NCBI RefSeq assembly: GCF_025980345.1
Contig: NZ_JAPDUI010000017.1
Span: forward strand, 1 to 64,000
DNA from: Arenimonas sp. GDDSR-1
GTDB taxonomy: Bacteria > Pseudomonadota > Gammaproteobacteria > Xanthomonadales > Xanthomonadaceae
Direction: 5' to 3'
Length of the DNA stretch: 64,000 nt
Shown here piece by piece: positions 22,331-32,619 of this stretch (its first letter is position 1; each line of letters opens with the position of its first letter). The notes beneath the pieces are model-generated. The model was given only the letters and a program-made list of their open reading frames with translations, searched no databases and had not been told where the DNA came from. The position numbers and the translations under genes were made by a program.

Positions 22331-25300
22331 ATGACCATCAAACCCCTGGCGCTGCTCTGCAGCGCCCTGCTGCTTGGCCCGCTGGCCGCCGCCGATAAAC
22401 CGGCCTGGGACGTTTCCGCCGATCACGGCAAAACCAAGACCGTGCGCTTCACCACCGATGAAGGCACCTGGCTGGATCTGGATGTCAGTCCGGACGGCAA
22501 GCGCATCGTGTTCTCGATGATGGGCGACATCTACCTGCTGCCGATTTCCGGCGGCACCGCCCAGCGCCTCAGCTCCGGACCGGCCTGGGACGTGCAGCCG
22601 CGGTTCTCGCCGGATGGCCGCGAAATCGCGTTCACGTCCGACCGCGCCGGCGGCAACAACCTCTGGCGCATGGCCGCCGACGGCAGCAATGCCGTGCAGG
22701 TCACCAAGGAAAACTTCCGGCTGTTCAACAACCCGGTGTGGACGCCGGACGGCCAGTATCTGATCGGCCGCAAGCATTTCACCTCGGGCCGTTCGCTCGG
22801 CGCGGGCGAGCTGTGGATGACCCACCGCAACGGCGGCGAAGGCCTGCAGCTGACCAAACGCCGCAACGACCAGATGGATCTGGGCGAGCCGGCGGTCAGT
22901 CCGGACGGCCGCTACGTCTATTACTCGGAAGACGTGAGCCCCGGCAGTTCCTTCGAATACAACAAGAACGTGCATGGCGTGATCTACGCCATCAAACGCC
23001 TCGACCGCGAAACCGGCGACACCGAAACCCTGGTGAACACCCCCGGCGGCGCCATCCGGCCGCAGCCCTCGCCCGACGGCAAGCGTCTGGCCTTCATCAA
23101 ACGCGTGCGCGACAAAACCGTGCTGCATGTGCTCGATCTCAAATCCGGCAAGGTCACACCGGTGTGGGACGGTCTCTCGCACGACATGCAGGAAGTGTGG
23201 GCGATTTTCGGCCCCTACGCGAACTTCAACTGGACTCCGGATTCGAAATCGGTGGTGATCTGGGCCCAGGGCAAGCTCTGGCGCGTGGACATGGCCAGCG
23301 GCAAACCGAGCCCGATCGCGTTCACCGCCGAAGTGCAGCAGAAACTGACCGCGCCGATCCGGGTCAGCCATACATTGGAAGGCGACAGCTTCACCCCGAA
23401 AATGCTGCGTGACGTGGCGACCTCGCCCGATGGCAAAACCGTGGTGTTCCATGCGGTCGGTCATCTCTGGAAGCGCAGTCTGCCGGGCGGTGCAATCACC
23501 CGCCTGACCGGCGAAAGCGTGGCATTCGAATACCAACCGCATTTCAGCCGGGATGGCCGCAGGCTGCTGTATACCGCCTGGAGCGACAAAACCCAGGGCA
23601 GCATCCGGGAAATCGATCTGGCCAGCGGCAGCATCCGCACCCTGAGCGATGAGCCCGGCTTTTATTACCAGCCGAAGTGGTCGCCCGACGGCAAGTATCT
23701 GGTGTTCATCAAGGACGGCGGCGGCAGCCTCACCGGCAGCCTGAATACCGGCACCCCCGGCATCTACATCACGCCGACTGCCAGCTGGTCGCCGCAGAAA
23801 ATCGCCGATGGCGGCGAGCCGCAGTTCACCCCGGATTCAAAAGCCCTGTTGTACATGAGCGGCGGTGGCCTGTCGAAGAAAGTGAACCGCATCGGCCTGC
23901 ACGGCGAGGATAAACGCGAAATCCTGAGCCTGAAATACGCCGACTCGGTGCAGCTCAGTCCGGACGGCAAGCATGTCGCCTTCACCGAACTGTTCAATGC
24001 TTATGTGGCGCCGCTGCCTGCTTATGGCGGCAGCATCGAGTTGAGCAAGGACACCACCGCGGTGCCGGTCACCCGACTGACCAGCAGCGCCGGCCCCTAC
24101 CTGCACTGGTCGGATGCCGACACCGTGCACTGGATGCTGGGCAACCAGTATTTCACGCGCGACATCAAACCCGGAGCTTCGGCCGCTTCGACCTCGATGG
24201 CGTTCAGCGTGCCGAGCGACCGTCCTTCCGACACCGTGGCCTTCACCGGCGCCCGCATCATCACCATGAAAAATGCCGAGCGCCAGCAGGAAATCATCGA
24301 AAGCGGTACCGTGCTGGTGCAGGGTGACAAAATCACCGCGGTCGGCGCCAACGTGACGGTGCCTGCCGGTGCACGGATCATCGACGCCCGTGGCAAGACC
24401 ATCTTCCCCGGCATCGTCGATGCGCACGCCCATGCCGCGCATTTCGGCGGCGGTGTGGTTCCGCAGCAGAACTGGGCCTATTACGCCAATCTCGCGTTCG
24501 GCATCACCACCATGCACGATCCCTCGGCAACCTCGGAAACGGTGTTCTCGCAGGCCGAATTGCAGAAGGCCGGCGCCCTGGTCGGTCCGCGCGTGATGTC
24601 GACCGGCACCATTTTGTACGGCGCGGATGGCGATTTCAAAGCCGTCATCAACTCCATTGACGACGCGCGCAACACCATCGCGCGCATGAAAGCGGTCGGT
24701 GCCTTCAGCGTGAAAAGCTACAACCAGCCGCGCCGCGACCAACGCCAGCAAATCAACCAGGCAGCGCGTGAACAGGGCATCCTGGTGGTCGAGGAAGGCG
24801 GCTCCACCTTCAACCACAACATGACCATGATTCTCGACGGCGTCACCGGCGTCGAACACAACATTCCGGTCGCGCCGCTTTACAGGGATGTGGTCGAGAC
24901 CTGGAAGGCCACCGATGTCCGCAACACCCCGACCCTGGTGGTTAACTACGGCGGTCTGAATGCCGAGTACTGGTGGTACGACAAGATGAACATCTGGGAA
25001 AACCAGCGCTTCCTGAACTTCTACCCGCGCGAGGCCTTGGATGCACGCTCGATCCGCCGGGAAACCGCACCGGACTGGGACTACTACCACATCAAGGTGG
25101 CGCAGCAGGCCAAACGCCTGCGCGATGCCGGCATCCGCATCCAGGTCGGCGGCCACGGCCAGATGCAGGGCCTATCGCCGAACTGGGAAATCTGGTCGCT
25201 GGTGCAGGGCGGTTTCACGCCCTGGGAAGCCCTGCGTGCCGCCACCATCGACGGCGCCGATTATCTGGGTTTCAGCGCCGAAATCGGTTCGCTGGAAGCG

Positions 25301-25537
25301 GGCAAACGCGCCGATCTGGTCATCACCAACAGCAACCCGCTGGACAAGATCGAGAACACCATCGATACCGCCTACGTGATGGTCAACGGCCGTCTGTTCG
25401 ATGCCGCAACCATGGCCGAAATCGGCGGCAAACAGCGGCCGGCGCCGGAGTTCTACTTCAACCGGCAGCAGAGCGGACTGAGTGTTGGCCAGGAATACGG
25501 ACCGACCATGGAAGCGACCGAACAGCTCGTGTGGTAA
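22331..25537 (+). CDS. TolB-like beta-propeller plus amidohydrolase fusion protein, secreted
   Basis: 1068 aa; N-terminal 'DVSPDGKRIVFSMMGDIYLLP' propeller repeats; C-terminal 'IFPGIVDAHAHAAHFGGG' amidohydrolase. Confidence 0.92.
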   Translation: MTIKPLALLCSALLLGPLAAADKPAWDVSADHGKTKTVRFTTDEGTWLDLDVSPDGKRIVFSMMGDIYLLPISGGTAQRLSSGPAWDVQPRFSPDGREIAFTSDRAGGNNLWRMAADGSNAVQVTKENFRLFNNPVWTPDGQYLIGRKHFTSGRSLGAGELWMTHRNGGEGLQLTKRRNDQMDLGEPAVSPDGRYVYYSEDVSPGSSFEYNKNVHGVIYAIKRLDRETGDTETLVNTPGGAIRPQPSPDGKRLAFIKRVRDKTVLHVLDLKSGKVTPVWDGLSHDMQEVWAIFGPYANFNWTPDSKSVVIWAQGKLWRVDMASGKPSPIAFTAEVQQKLTAPIRVSHTLEGDSFTPKMLRDVATSPDGKTVVFHAVGHLWKRSLPGGAITRLTGESVAFEYQPHFSRDGRRLLYTAWSDKTQGSIREIDLASGSIRTLSDEPGFYYQPKWSPDGKYLVFIKDGGGSLTGSLNTGTPGIYITPTASWSPQKIADGGEPQFTPDSKALLYMSGGGLSKKVNRIGLHGEDKREILSLKYADSVQLSPDGKHVAFTELFNAYVAPLPAYGGSIELSKDTTAVPVTRLTSSAGPYLHWSDADTVHWMLGNQYFTRDIKPGASAASTSMAFSVPSDRPSDTVAFTGARIITMKNAERQQEIIESGTVLVQGDKITAVGANVTVPAGARIIDARGKTIFPGIVDAHAHAAHFGGGVVPQQNWAYYANLAFGITTMHDPSATSETVFSQAELQKAGALVGPRVMSTGTILYGADGDFKAVINSIDDARNTIARMKAVGAFSVKSYNQPRRDQRQQINQAAREQGILVVEEGGSTFNHNMTMILDGVTGVEHNIPVAPLYRDVVETWKATDVRNTPTLVVNYGGLNAEYWWYDKMNIWENQRFLNFYPREALDARSIRRETAPDWDYYHIKVAQQAKRLRDAGIRIQVGGHGQMQGLSPNWEIWSLVQGGFTPWEALRAATIDGADYLGFSAEIGSLEAGKRADLVITNSNPLDKIENTIDTAYVMVNGRLFDAATMAEIGGKQRPAPEFYFNRQQSGLSVGQEYGPTMEATEQLVW

Positions 25538-25540
25538 GCC

Positions 25541-25572
25541 AAGGCGCCGGAAACGGCGCCTTCTTTTTTTTC
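25541..25572 (+). terminator. Intrinsic terminator
   Basis: AAGGCGCC-GGAAAC-GGCGCCTTCTTTTTTT. Confidence 0.9.
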
Positions 25573-25674
25573 ATGCTTTACATGAACCCATTTTGGGCAG
25601 TTCTATTGCATTGAGAAATGCCGTATTCATTCGGCCACGCTATGATGCGTTGTCAACACAGAAACAGGCTTTCC

Positions 25675-26841
25675 ATGATTACAACGCTTGAATCCTGGGC
25701 GCTGTTTGCGCTGGTGCTTTTCCAGACATTGGTTTATTCCGGCTCATGGTTTCATTTTCAGCCAAAGCTGGCCGATGAGCGAAAAGCGCTGCTGAACTGG
25801 ACAGTATTCATGGCGCTTACCTCTGCCGCACTGATGCTCAGTCTGCTGCGGGACGACGGTCGCCTGTGGCTGCCGGTGGTCGGCACGAATCTGCTTTCAC
25901 TTCTAGCATTCATTGCCATGAAACGCGGCTTCGAACATTTCATCCTGCGCCGGCCGAATGATGCCGAGCACCTCTGGGTGGCCGTCATCGCTTCTGCACT
26001 GATCCTTTACGCCGGCCCCTCTCCGGAGATGGATTTTCTGCGCAAGAGTGTGTCCTATGCCAGCGCGATATGGCTGACCGCACGGAGCATGCAGATCATG
26101 TATCTGCCCTTGACCCGGGAATTTGGCATGCGCATTGCAGCCACGGCCCTTGTTCCCGGTACCTTGCTTGTGCTTTATTTCCTCACCTTGCTGATTTTCT
26201 TCGGTGGCCTGCAATGGCAGATTTCACGACTCGGCGGCAGCCTTATTGTGCCGCTGCTGCTCAGTTACATGCTGATTTCAGGATTGATGAATTACACCGT
26301 GAATCATCTTCTGTCACGGCGCTTGTTGGCCCAGCTGGATGCCAAAGCCCGCAGGGACCATTTGACCGGACTGTTCAACCGGATGGCCTTCGAGGAAATC
26401 ACCCTGCACGAATGGCACCGGCATCAACGGACGGGCGCTGGGTTTGCCTACCTGGCACTCGACATCGACCATTTCAAGTCAGTCAACGATACCTATGGTC
26501 ACCACAGCGGTGATATCGTTTTGGCTGAAACAGCGGCACGCATCACCGGCGCCGTAAGGCGGATTGATGTTGCCGCCCGCGTCGGCGGCGAGGAGTTTTC
26601 GGTACTGCTTCCGGACACCGGCCTAGAAGAAGCCATGGTGGTTGCCGAACGGATCCGATTGGCCATTCACAGTGAGCCCTTCATGCTTGGTGATACCTCG
26701 CTGGCGATAACAATCAGTGGTGGAATCGCTCTTGCAAATGCAGAGGATGCTTCTGTTGCGGATACGGCATCGCGTGCGGATACCGCTCTGTATGCCGCGA
26801 AAAGCCAGGGCAGAAACCGTATTTGCCATTCTCCGAACTGA
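25675..26841 (+). CDS. Membrane-anchored diguanylate cyclase (GGDEF)
   Basis: Multiple N-terminal TM helices; 'RDHLTGLFNR...', 'VAARVGGEEFSVLLPDTG' intact GGEEF. Confidence 0.93.
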   Translation: MITTLESWALFALVLFQTLVYSGSWFHFQPKLADERKALLNWTVFMALTSAALMLSLLRDDGRLWLPVVGTNLLSLLAFIAMKRGFEHFILRRPNDAEHLWVAVIASALILYAGPSPEMDFLRKSVSYASAIWLTARSMQIMYLPLTREFGMRIAATALVPGTLLVLYFLTLLIFFGGLQWQISRLGGSLIVPLLLSYMLISGLMNYTVNHLLSRRLLAQLDAKARRDHLTGLFNRMAFEEITLHEWHRHQRTGAGFAYLALDIDHFKSVNDTYGHHSGDIVLAETAARITGAVRRIDVAARVGGEEFSVLLPDTGLEEAMVVAERIRLAIHSEPFMLGDTSLAITISGGIALANAEDASVADTASRADTALYAAKSQGRNRICHSPN

Positions 26842-26911
26842 GCAAGCCGGCTTTTGCTAGAATGCCCCATGGGCCGCGGTAGCTTGGCCGTTTTGCATCG
26901 GGGAGTCTGCC

Positions 26912-27250
26912 ATGAAGTTCTACATCACCCTGCCGGATCCGGAACAAGCCCGCGGCAGCAATGCCGCCGTCAGCTTCACGGCCATGGGCGTCGATGCCTT
27001 CGCCGAGCAATTGCAGCATGCCCTGTCCGACCGCCGCTTCATCGAAGACTGGCTGGCCGGCATGGACGAGGATGAGGCCGACCAGGTTGATCCGGCGTTG
27101 CTGGCCATCGATGCCAAAGCCAAGGTCTCGGGAAAGCTGCACGGGCTCGGCTTCATGTTGGTCGCCGATACCGCCCTGAACGGCACGGCATTCAAGCATC
27201 GCATGCGCCTGTTGGCCGGAAACCACTGGCAGCTGGTTGATGTCAAGTAA
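26912..27250 (+). CDS. Conserved hypothetical protein
   Basis: 112 aa ORF with a GGGGAGT-type RBS, adjacent to the DUF1415 gene on the same strand. Confidence 0.7.
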   Translation: MKFYITLPDPEQARGSNAAVSFTAMGVDAFAEQLQHALSDRRFIEDWLAGMDEDEADQVDPALLAIDAKAKVSGKLHGLGFMLVADTALNGTAFKHRMRLLAGNHWQLVDVK

Positions 27251-27254
27251 GCCG

Positions 27255-27827
27255 ATGTCGGACACCGACACTCCTGACACCGTCACTGCACGGACCCGGC
27301 AATGGATCGAGACGGTGGTGGTCGGCATGAATTTCTGCCCTTTCGCCAAGCGGGAGCTGCGCCATGGCACGGTGCGCTTCATCGTCGCTCCGGAGCCGGA
27401 GATTGAATCCGTGCTCTTGCAGCTGATGGACGAATGCACGCATCTGGATGCCGATGACGGTACGCAGACCACCCTGCTGATTCTGCCGGAGGGCTTCGCC
27501 GACTTTGACGACTACCTCGATCTTGCCGGTTTGGCCGAGGACCTGTTGGCCGATCGCGGCTATGAAGGCGTGTATCAGGTCGCCAGTTTCCATCCGGATT
27601 ACCGCTTTGCCGATGCCGACGCCGATGACCCGGCGAACTACACCAACCGAAGCCCGTATCCGATGCTGCATCTGCTGCGGGAAGACGCGCTGGAAGATGC
27701 CATCGCCAATTATCCGGATCCGGACTCCATCCCGGACAACAACATCGCCAAAGCCCGCGCGCTCGGCGCGGATTACTGGATTAAACTGATGGCCGACCTG
27801 CATGCCACGGATTTTCCAAGCCCCTAA
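27255..27827 (+). CDS. DUF1415 domain protein
   Basis: 'WIETVVVGMNFCPFAKRELRHGTVRF', 'NRSPYPMLHLLREDALEDAI'. Confidence 0.88.
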   Translation: MSDTDTPDTVTARTRQWIETVVVGMNFCPFAKRELRHGTVRFIVAPEPEIESVLLQLMDECTHLDADDGTQTTLLILPEGFADFDDYLDLAGLAEDLLADRGYEGVYQVASFHPDYRFADADADDPANYTNRSPYPMLHLLREDALEDAIANYPDPDSIPDNNIAKARALGADYWIKLMADLHATDFPSP

Positions 27828-27855
27828 TCCCAGCACCTACTGCCGAAGCATTTAC

Positions 27856-28149
27856 ATGAAAATACCTGCCGTCCTTTTGTTGTTTCTCGCCCTGCCAGCA
27901 CAAGCCGCCCTGCCGCCGCAGTACCAGAACCGGCGCGATCTCGAGGTCATGCTGACCTTCATCCAACAACACCCGCGTGTTGAAGCCGGCCTCAACGGCA
28001 TCGATCTTGATGCCTACACGGTGCGGTATGAGCGCGAGTGCATCGCCTCCTTCATGCGCGATGTCCAGCCGAAGCCGCAAGGATGGGTCGGGCCGCTGGA
28101 TCCGTTAATCTTCAAAGAAAGTACCTGCGCCTTAGATTACGTTCCCTGA
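27856..28149 (+). CDS. Small secreted hypothetical protein
   Basis: Signal peptide MKIPAVLLLFLALPAQAA; 97 aa. Confidence 0.6.
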   Translation: MKIPAVLLLFLALPAQAALPPQYQNRRDLEVMLTFIQQHPRVEAGLNGIDLDAYTVRYERECIASFMRDVQPKPQGWVGPLDPLIFKESTCALDYVP

Positions 28150-28211
28150 GCGTTGCCGATAGGCATCTCAGTGCTTATCATGGTCTGAAGGCCGCATTGC
28201 AAGGAAATTCG

Positions 28212-29765
28212 ATGCCCAGAAAGTGGTGGTGGTTGGGCGGCGTCATCGTCCTGATGGTTGCCATGTTCATCGCGGCGCCGGAATTGCCACCGCTGACCGG
28301 ACGCATGGCTTCGCAGGCCATGGCTCCGGATCCGACCACGGCAATCACGCGCACCTATGCCGCCGCTGCGGCTCGGCACCCGACGCTGACCGGCATCCAT
28401 TCGCTTTCAGATGGCCGAAGCGCGTTTGCCGCCCGCATGCTTCTCATTGAAAGCGCGCAACGCAGCCTCGACGTTCAGTACTACATTTGGCATGACGATG
28501 TCTCCGGACATCTGCTGTTCGATGCGCTACGTCGCGCGGACTCCCGCGGGGTCCGGGTTCGGCTCCTGCTGGACGACAATGGCATTGCAGGTCTCGACCC
28601 GGTTCTGGCAGCACTGGATGCGCTTCCGAACACGGAAGTTCGCCTTTACAACCCGTTCCAGCAACGACGCTTCAAAGTCCTGGGCTATCTCACTGACTTC
28701 AGGCGCCTCAACCGCCGAATGCATAACAAATCACTCACTGCCGACAATGCGGCCACCATCATCGGCGGCCGCAACATCGGTGATGAATATTTCGACGCTG
28801 CAGAGGGCGTCAATTTCGCCGACCTCGACATGATGGCGGTCGGCAGTGTGGTCACTGAGGTATCTTCATTATTCGACCGCTATTGGAACAGTGAATCATC
28901 TTATCCGCTGTCCAAGCTTGTCAGGACAGCACCTGAAAGTGCGCAACAGCAGATATTCCGCAAACTCGGCGCGCTCGGCGGTGAACCGGAAATACGAAAA
29001 TACGCAGCGGCGCTCAAGACCAGCCAGATCATAGCCAACCTCCGCTCTGGCAATTTCAGCTTCGAATGGGTGCCGGTTAAGCTGCTTGCCGATGCCCCTG
29101 AAAAAACGCTGGCGCAAGGCGATGACCGAACCCGTACCCTCATGCTGCCGCGTCTGGGAAATGCCATCGGCAAGGCCGAAAACCGGCTGGATCTGGTTTC
29201 GCCCTACTTTGTACCCATGACTGAAGGCACCGAGGCGTTTGCCGGTATGGCGCGCAAGGGGGTAAGCATTCGTGTGCTCACCAATTCACTGTCCGCAACC
29301 GATGTCAGCGCAGTGCATGCCGGCTACGCCAAGCGCCGAAAAGCACTTCTGGCGGCAGGCGTCCGCCTGTTCGAGCTCAAACCCGATGCGGCTCAAGGTT
29401 CGGGTGATGTAACCAGCCGGGGATTGGGCAGTTCCAGCGCCAGCCTGCATGCGAAGACGTTTGCGATCGATGGCAGACGCGCATTCGTTGGATCCTTCAA
29501 CTTTGATCCGCGCTCCGCCGAGTTCAATACCGAAATGGGCTTCGTGGTCGAGAGTCCGAAGCTGGCCAGGGCCATCCATGACGCCTTCGATTCCGGACTG
29601 CATAAGGGCAGTTATGAGGTCCGGCTGGACGCCGCCGGAAACCTGGAATGGATCGACCGCTCCTCGGGCACCGAGGTGGCGTGGCATGAAGAGCCCGAGA
29701 CCGGGCTTCTCAAACGCGGTCTAGTGACCGTGCTTTCTTGGCTGCCGATTGATATCATGCTTTGA
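28212..29765 (+). CDS. Phospholipase D family protein (cardiolipin synthase-like)
   Basis: Two HKD-type motifs: 'RMHNKSLTADNAATIIGGRNIGDEYF' and 'LHAKTFAIDGRRAFVGSFNFDPRS'. Confidence 0.92.
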   Translation: MPRKWWWLGGVIVLMVAMFIAAPELPPLTGRMASQAMAPDPTTAITRTYAAAAARHPTLTGIHSLSDGRSAFAARMLLIESAQRSLDVQYYIWHDDVSGHLLFDALRRADSRGVRVRLLLDDNGIAGLDPVLAALDALPNTEVRLYNPFQQRRFKVLGYLTDFRRLNRRMHNKSLTADNAATIIGGRNIGDEYFDAAEGVNFADLDMMAVGSVVTEVSSLFDRYWNSESSYPLSKLVRTAPESAQQQIFRKLGALGGEPEIRKYAAALKTSQIIANLRSGNFSFEWVPVKLLADAPEKTLAQGDDRTRTLMLPRLGNAIGKAENRLDLVSPYFVPMTEGTEAFAGMARKGVSIRVLTNSLSATDVSAVHAGYAKRRKALLAAGVRLFELKPDAAQGSGDVTSRGLGSSSASLHAKTFAIDGRRAFVGSFNFDPRSAEFNTEMGFVVESPKLARAIHDAFDSGLHKGSYEVRLDAAGNLEWIDRSSGTEVAWHEEPETGLLKRGLVTVLSWLPIDIML

Positions 29766-29781
29766 ACCTCAGGAGTAAGAC

Positions 29782-30981
29782 GTGAATCCATCAAGCCCGA
29801 AGCGTCATGATGCCGCCGAAATTCAGCGCAGGCTGGTCGATTTCATGCGGGAATACATCTACCCGGCGGAAGCAGAAATCGCGGCCTGGCAGCAGGATCC
29901 GGCCACGCGCTGGCTGCCCTGCCCGCGCATCGAAACCCTGAAAGGGCTCGCCCGAGACGCAGGTCTGTGGAATCTGTTCTTGCCTGATGCCGAACACGGC
30001 GCCGGCCTGAGCAACCGCGACTATGCCCCGATGGCCGAACAGATGGGGCGGGTGCTGTGGGCCTCGGAAGTATTCAACTGCAATGCCCCGGATACCGGCA
30101 ACATGGAGGTTCTGGCACACTTCGGCAACGAGGTGCAGAAAGCCCAGTGGCTGGCGCCGTTGCTGCGTGGCGAAATCCGATCGGCGTTTGCCATGACCGA
30201 ACCGGAAGTGGCCTCGTCCGATGCCACCAATATCGCGCTCAGTATCCGCGCGGACGGCGAGGACTATGTGCTGAACGGCCGCAAATGGTGGATTACCGGC
30301 GCCGGCGACCCGCGCTGCGCCATCCTGATCGTCATGGGTGTGACCAATCCCGATGCGGATAAACACGCACGGCACTCGATGGTGCTGGTGCCGATGGGCA
30401 CGCCGGGGGTCTCTGTGGTTCGTGCGCTGGAAGCCTTTGGCTTCGATGACGCGCCCAGCGGCCATATGGAGCTGGCCTTCGATAACGTCCGTGTGCCGAA
30501 GGCAAATCTGATCGGTGCCGAGGGCAGCGGTTTCGCGCTGGCCCAGGCGCGGCTGGGTCCGGGCCGTATCCACCACTGCATGCGTCTGATCGGTCTGGCC
30601 CAGCGCGCGCAGGAGCTGATGATCGAACGCGCGAAATCACGCATCGCCTTCGGCAAGCCACTCGGCGCGCAGGGCATGGCGCAGGAAATGATCGCCCTGT
30701 CGCACTGTGAAATCGCACAGGCGCGTCTGCTCACGCTCAATGCCGCCGCCATGCTCGACGCCGGCGGAAACAAGGCCGCCAAACATGAAATCGGCATGAT
30801 CAAGATCGTCGCGCCGCGCATGGCGCTGCAGGTCATCGACCGATCCATCCAGCTGTTCGGTGCCGAAGGTCTGCAGCACCCATTTTTACCGCATGCCTGG
30901 GCCGGCGCACGCTGTCTGCGATTGGCCGACGGGCCGGATGAGGTGCACATCGCCGCCCTGGCACGCGGGCTGCTGAAATAA
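29782..30981 (+). CDS. Acyl-CoA dehydrogenase
   Basis: '[42 protein letters not shown]'. Confidence 0.95.
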   Translation: MNPSSPKRHDAAEIQRRLVDFMREYIYPAEAEIAAWQQDPATRWLPCPRIETLKGLARDAGLWNLFLPDAEHGAGLSNRDYAPMAEQMGRVLWASEVFNCNAPDTGNMEVLAHFGNEVQKAQWLAPLLRGEIRSAFAMTEPEVASSDATNIALSIRADGEDYVLNGRKWWITGAGDPRCAILIVMGVTNPDADKHARHSMVLVPMGTPGVSVVRALEAFGFDDAPSGHMELAFDNVRVPKANLIGAEGSGFALAQARLGPGRIHHCMRLIGLAQRAQELMIERAKSRIAFGKPLGAQGMAQEMIALSHCEIAQARLLTLNAAAMLDAGGNKAAKHEIGMIKIVAPRMALQVIDRSIQLFGAEGLQHPFLPHAWAGARCLRLADGPDEVHIAALARGLLK

Positions 30982-30985
30982 TCCG

Positions 30986-32017
30986 ATGACCGGCTCCCGC
31001 GCCTCCCTGCAACTCCCCGATGCGGCGCTGGCCGACTATCTGGAATCCCGAATTCCCGGCTTCCGCGGTCCGCTGCAATCGAGCAAGTTCAAAGGCGGCC
31101 AAAGCAACCCCACCTATCTGCTGGAGGCCGGCAGTGGCCGCTATGTGCTGCGCCGCAAGCCGCCGGGCACCCTGCTCGGCTCGGCACATGCGGTCGACCG
31201 GGAATTCCGGGTTCTGGAAGCGCTTCACGGTTCCGGCGTTCCGGTCGCGCATCCCCTGCACCTGTGCTCCGATGACACGGTCATCGGGTCGATGTTCTAT
31301 GTCATGTCCTACATCGATGGCCAGGTGTTTTGGGACCCCTCGCTGCCGGAACTGCAGCCGGAACAGCGCACCGCGCTTTACGAGGCCTTGTTGCAGACCC
31401 TGTCGGCCATCCATGCCGTGGATGTGACTAAAGCCGGTCTGGCCGATTACGGCAAACCGGGTAATTATTTCGCCCGCCAGCTGGATCGCTGGAGCCGGCA
31501 ATACCGCGATTCGGAAACCCAGACCATTCCGGCCATGGAGGCACTGATTACGCAGCTCCCCCTGCGCTGCCCGGAAGACGACGGCAGCGTTTCGCTGGTG
31601 CATGGCGATTTCCGCATCGACAATCTCATGTTCACGCCGGACGGCAGCAGAGTGCTCGCCGTGGTCGACTGGGAGCTGTCCACCCTCGGGCACCCGCTCG
31701 CCGATCTGGGCTATCTGTGCATGGCTTTGCGTCTACCGCGCAATCCGGCGTTGCCGGGTTTGGCGGGCATGGACCGTGCGGCCCTCGGCATTCCGGACGA
31801 AGCGGCCTTGTTGGCTCGTTACGCCACACTGACCGGACGGCGCATTCCTGCCGACTGGCCGTTCGTACTGGCCTTCAGCTTTTTCCGTCTGGCCGCCATC
31901 GCCCAGGGCGTGGCCAAACGGGCGCAGCAGGGCAATGCCTCCAGCGAACAGGCCCAGCAAGCCGGGCGCATGGTGCAGATGCTGGCGGAACTGGGTTTGC
32001 AGGAACTGTTACGATGA
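30986..32017 (+). CDS. Phosphotransferase (APH) family protein, ACAD10/11-like kinase
   Basis: 'QSNPTYLLEAGSGRYVLRRKPPGTLL', 'LVHGDFRIDNLMF', 'VVDWELSTLGHPLADLGY'. Confidence 0.93.
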   Translation: MTGSRASLQLPDAALADYLESRIPGFRGPLQSSKFKGGQSNPTYLLEAGSGRYVLRRKPPGTLLGSAHAVDREFRVLEALHGSGVPVAHPLHLCSDDTVIGSMFYVMSYIDGQVFWDPSLPELQPEQRTALYEALLQTLSAIHAVDVTKAGLADYGKPGNYFARQLDRWSRQYRDSETQTIPAMEALITQLPLRCPEDDGSVSLVHGDFRIDNLMFTPDGSRVLAVVDWELSTLGHPLADLGYLCMALRLPRNPALPGLAGMDRAALGIPDEAALLARYATLTGRRIPADWPFVLAFSFFRLAAIAQGVAKRAQQGNASSEQAQQAGRMVQMLAELGLQELLR

Positions 32018-32619
32018 GGTTACGACATTTCCTGCTGTTGCTCTTGTTCGCTAGCGGCAACATCGGGGCCAAGAATTACACCGAGCCCACGGGTAATGCA
32101 GCCGGGTTGCGCATTGTGCTGGTCAATCCCGAGGCATATTCGGTGCATATCGCCGAATATGATCCGGTAGCCTGCAAAAAAACGGGTGATGTCGGCTGGC
32201 TCAGCGGGGGCCGCAAAATCGATGCCGTGCGCATCGACATGCCAGGCAGTGAAATGCCACGCGAAGGACTCCTCGAACGGCGCATTCCGGCCGATCGACG
32301 GTTCGCCATCGGTGCCGGCTTCATCATGCCCAAACAGTCCATCAGTACCTCACTAATGGGAGCCATCAGCCCCGGCGGTGCCAGTGCTAAGGCGCTGACG
32401 GATTCGCAGTCTGCTTTCTGTGAAGCACCGGTGTTCATCCCGCTCGCCGGCCAGTTCTACGAATTGCACTTGCATCCGCAACCACAACGCTGCGAAAGTA
32501 CGCTGTACCGGCTCGAAACCTTGACGGACGGCAACCTGAAGCGGATACCTGTAATGGCCGAGCGCATCCGCTTTCCCCTTGCACCGGGAAAACCGGTCTG
32601 CCCGGAATCCGGGCCATGA
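32014..32619 (+). CDS. Secreted hypothetical protein
   Basis: Signal peptide MRLRHFLLLLLFASGNIGA; ATGA overlaps with both neighbours. Confidence 0.65.
   Translation: MRLRHFLLLLLFASGNIGAKNYTEPTGNAAGLRIVLVNPEAYSVHIAEYDPVACKKTGDVGWLSGGRKIDAVRIDMPGSEMPREGLLERRIPADRRFAIGAGFIMPKQSISTSLMGAISPGGASAKALTDSQSAFCEAPVFIPLAGQFYELHLHPQPQRCESTLYRLETLTDGNLKRIPVMAERIRFPLAPGKPVCPESGP

Noticed and set aside
22331-25537. WD/TolB-like repeats considered as a DNA repeat array
   Set aside because: The repetition is at the protein-motif level (SPDGK...), not a nucleotide tandem repeat.
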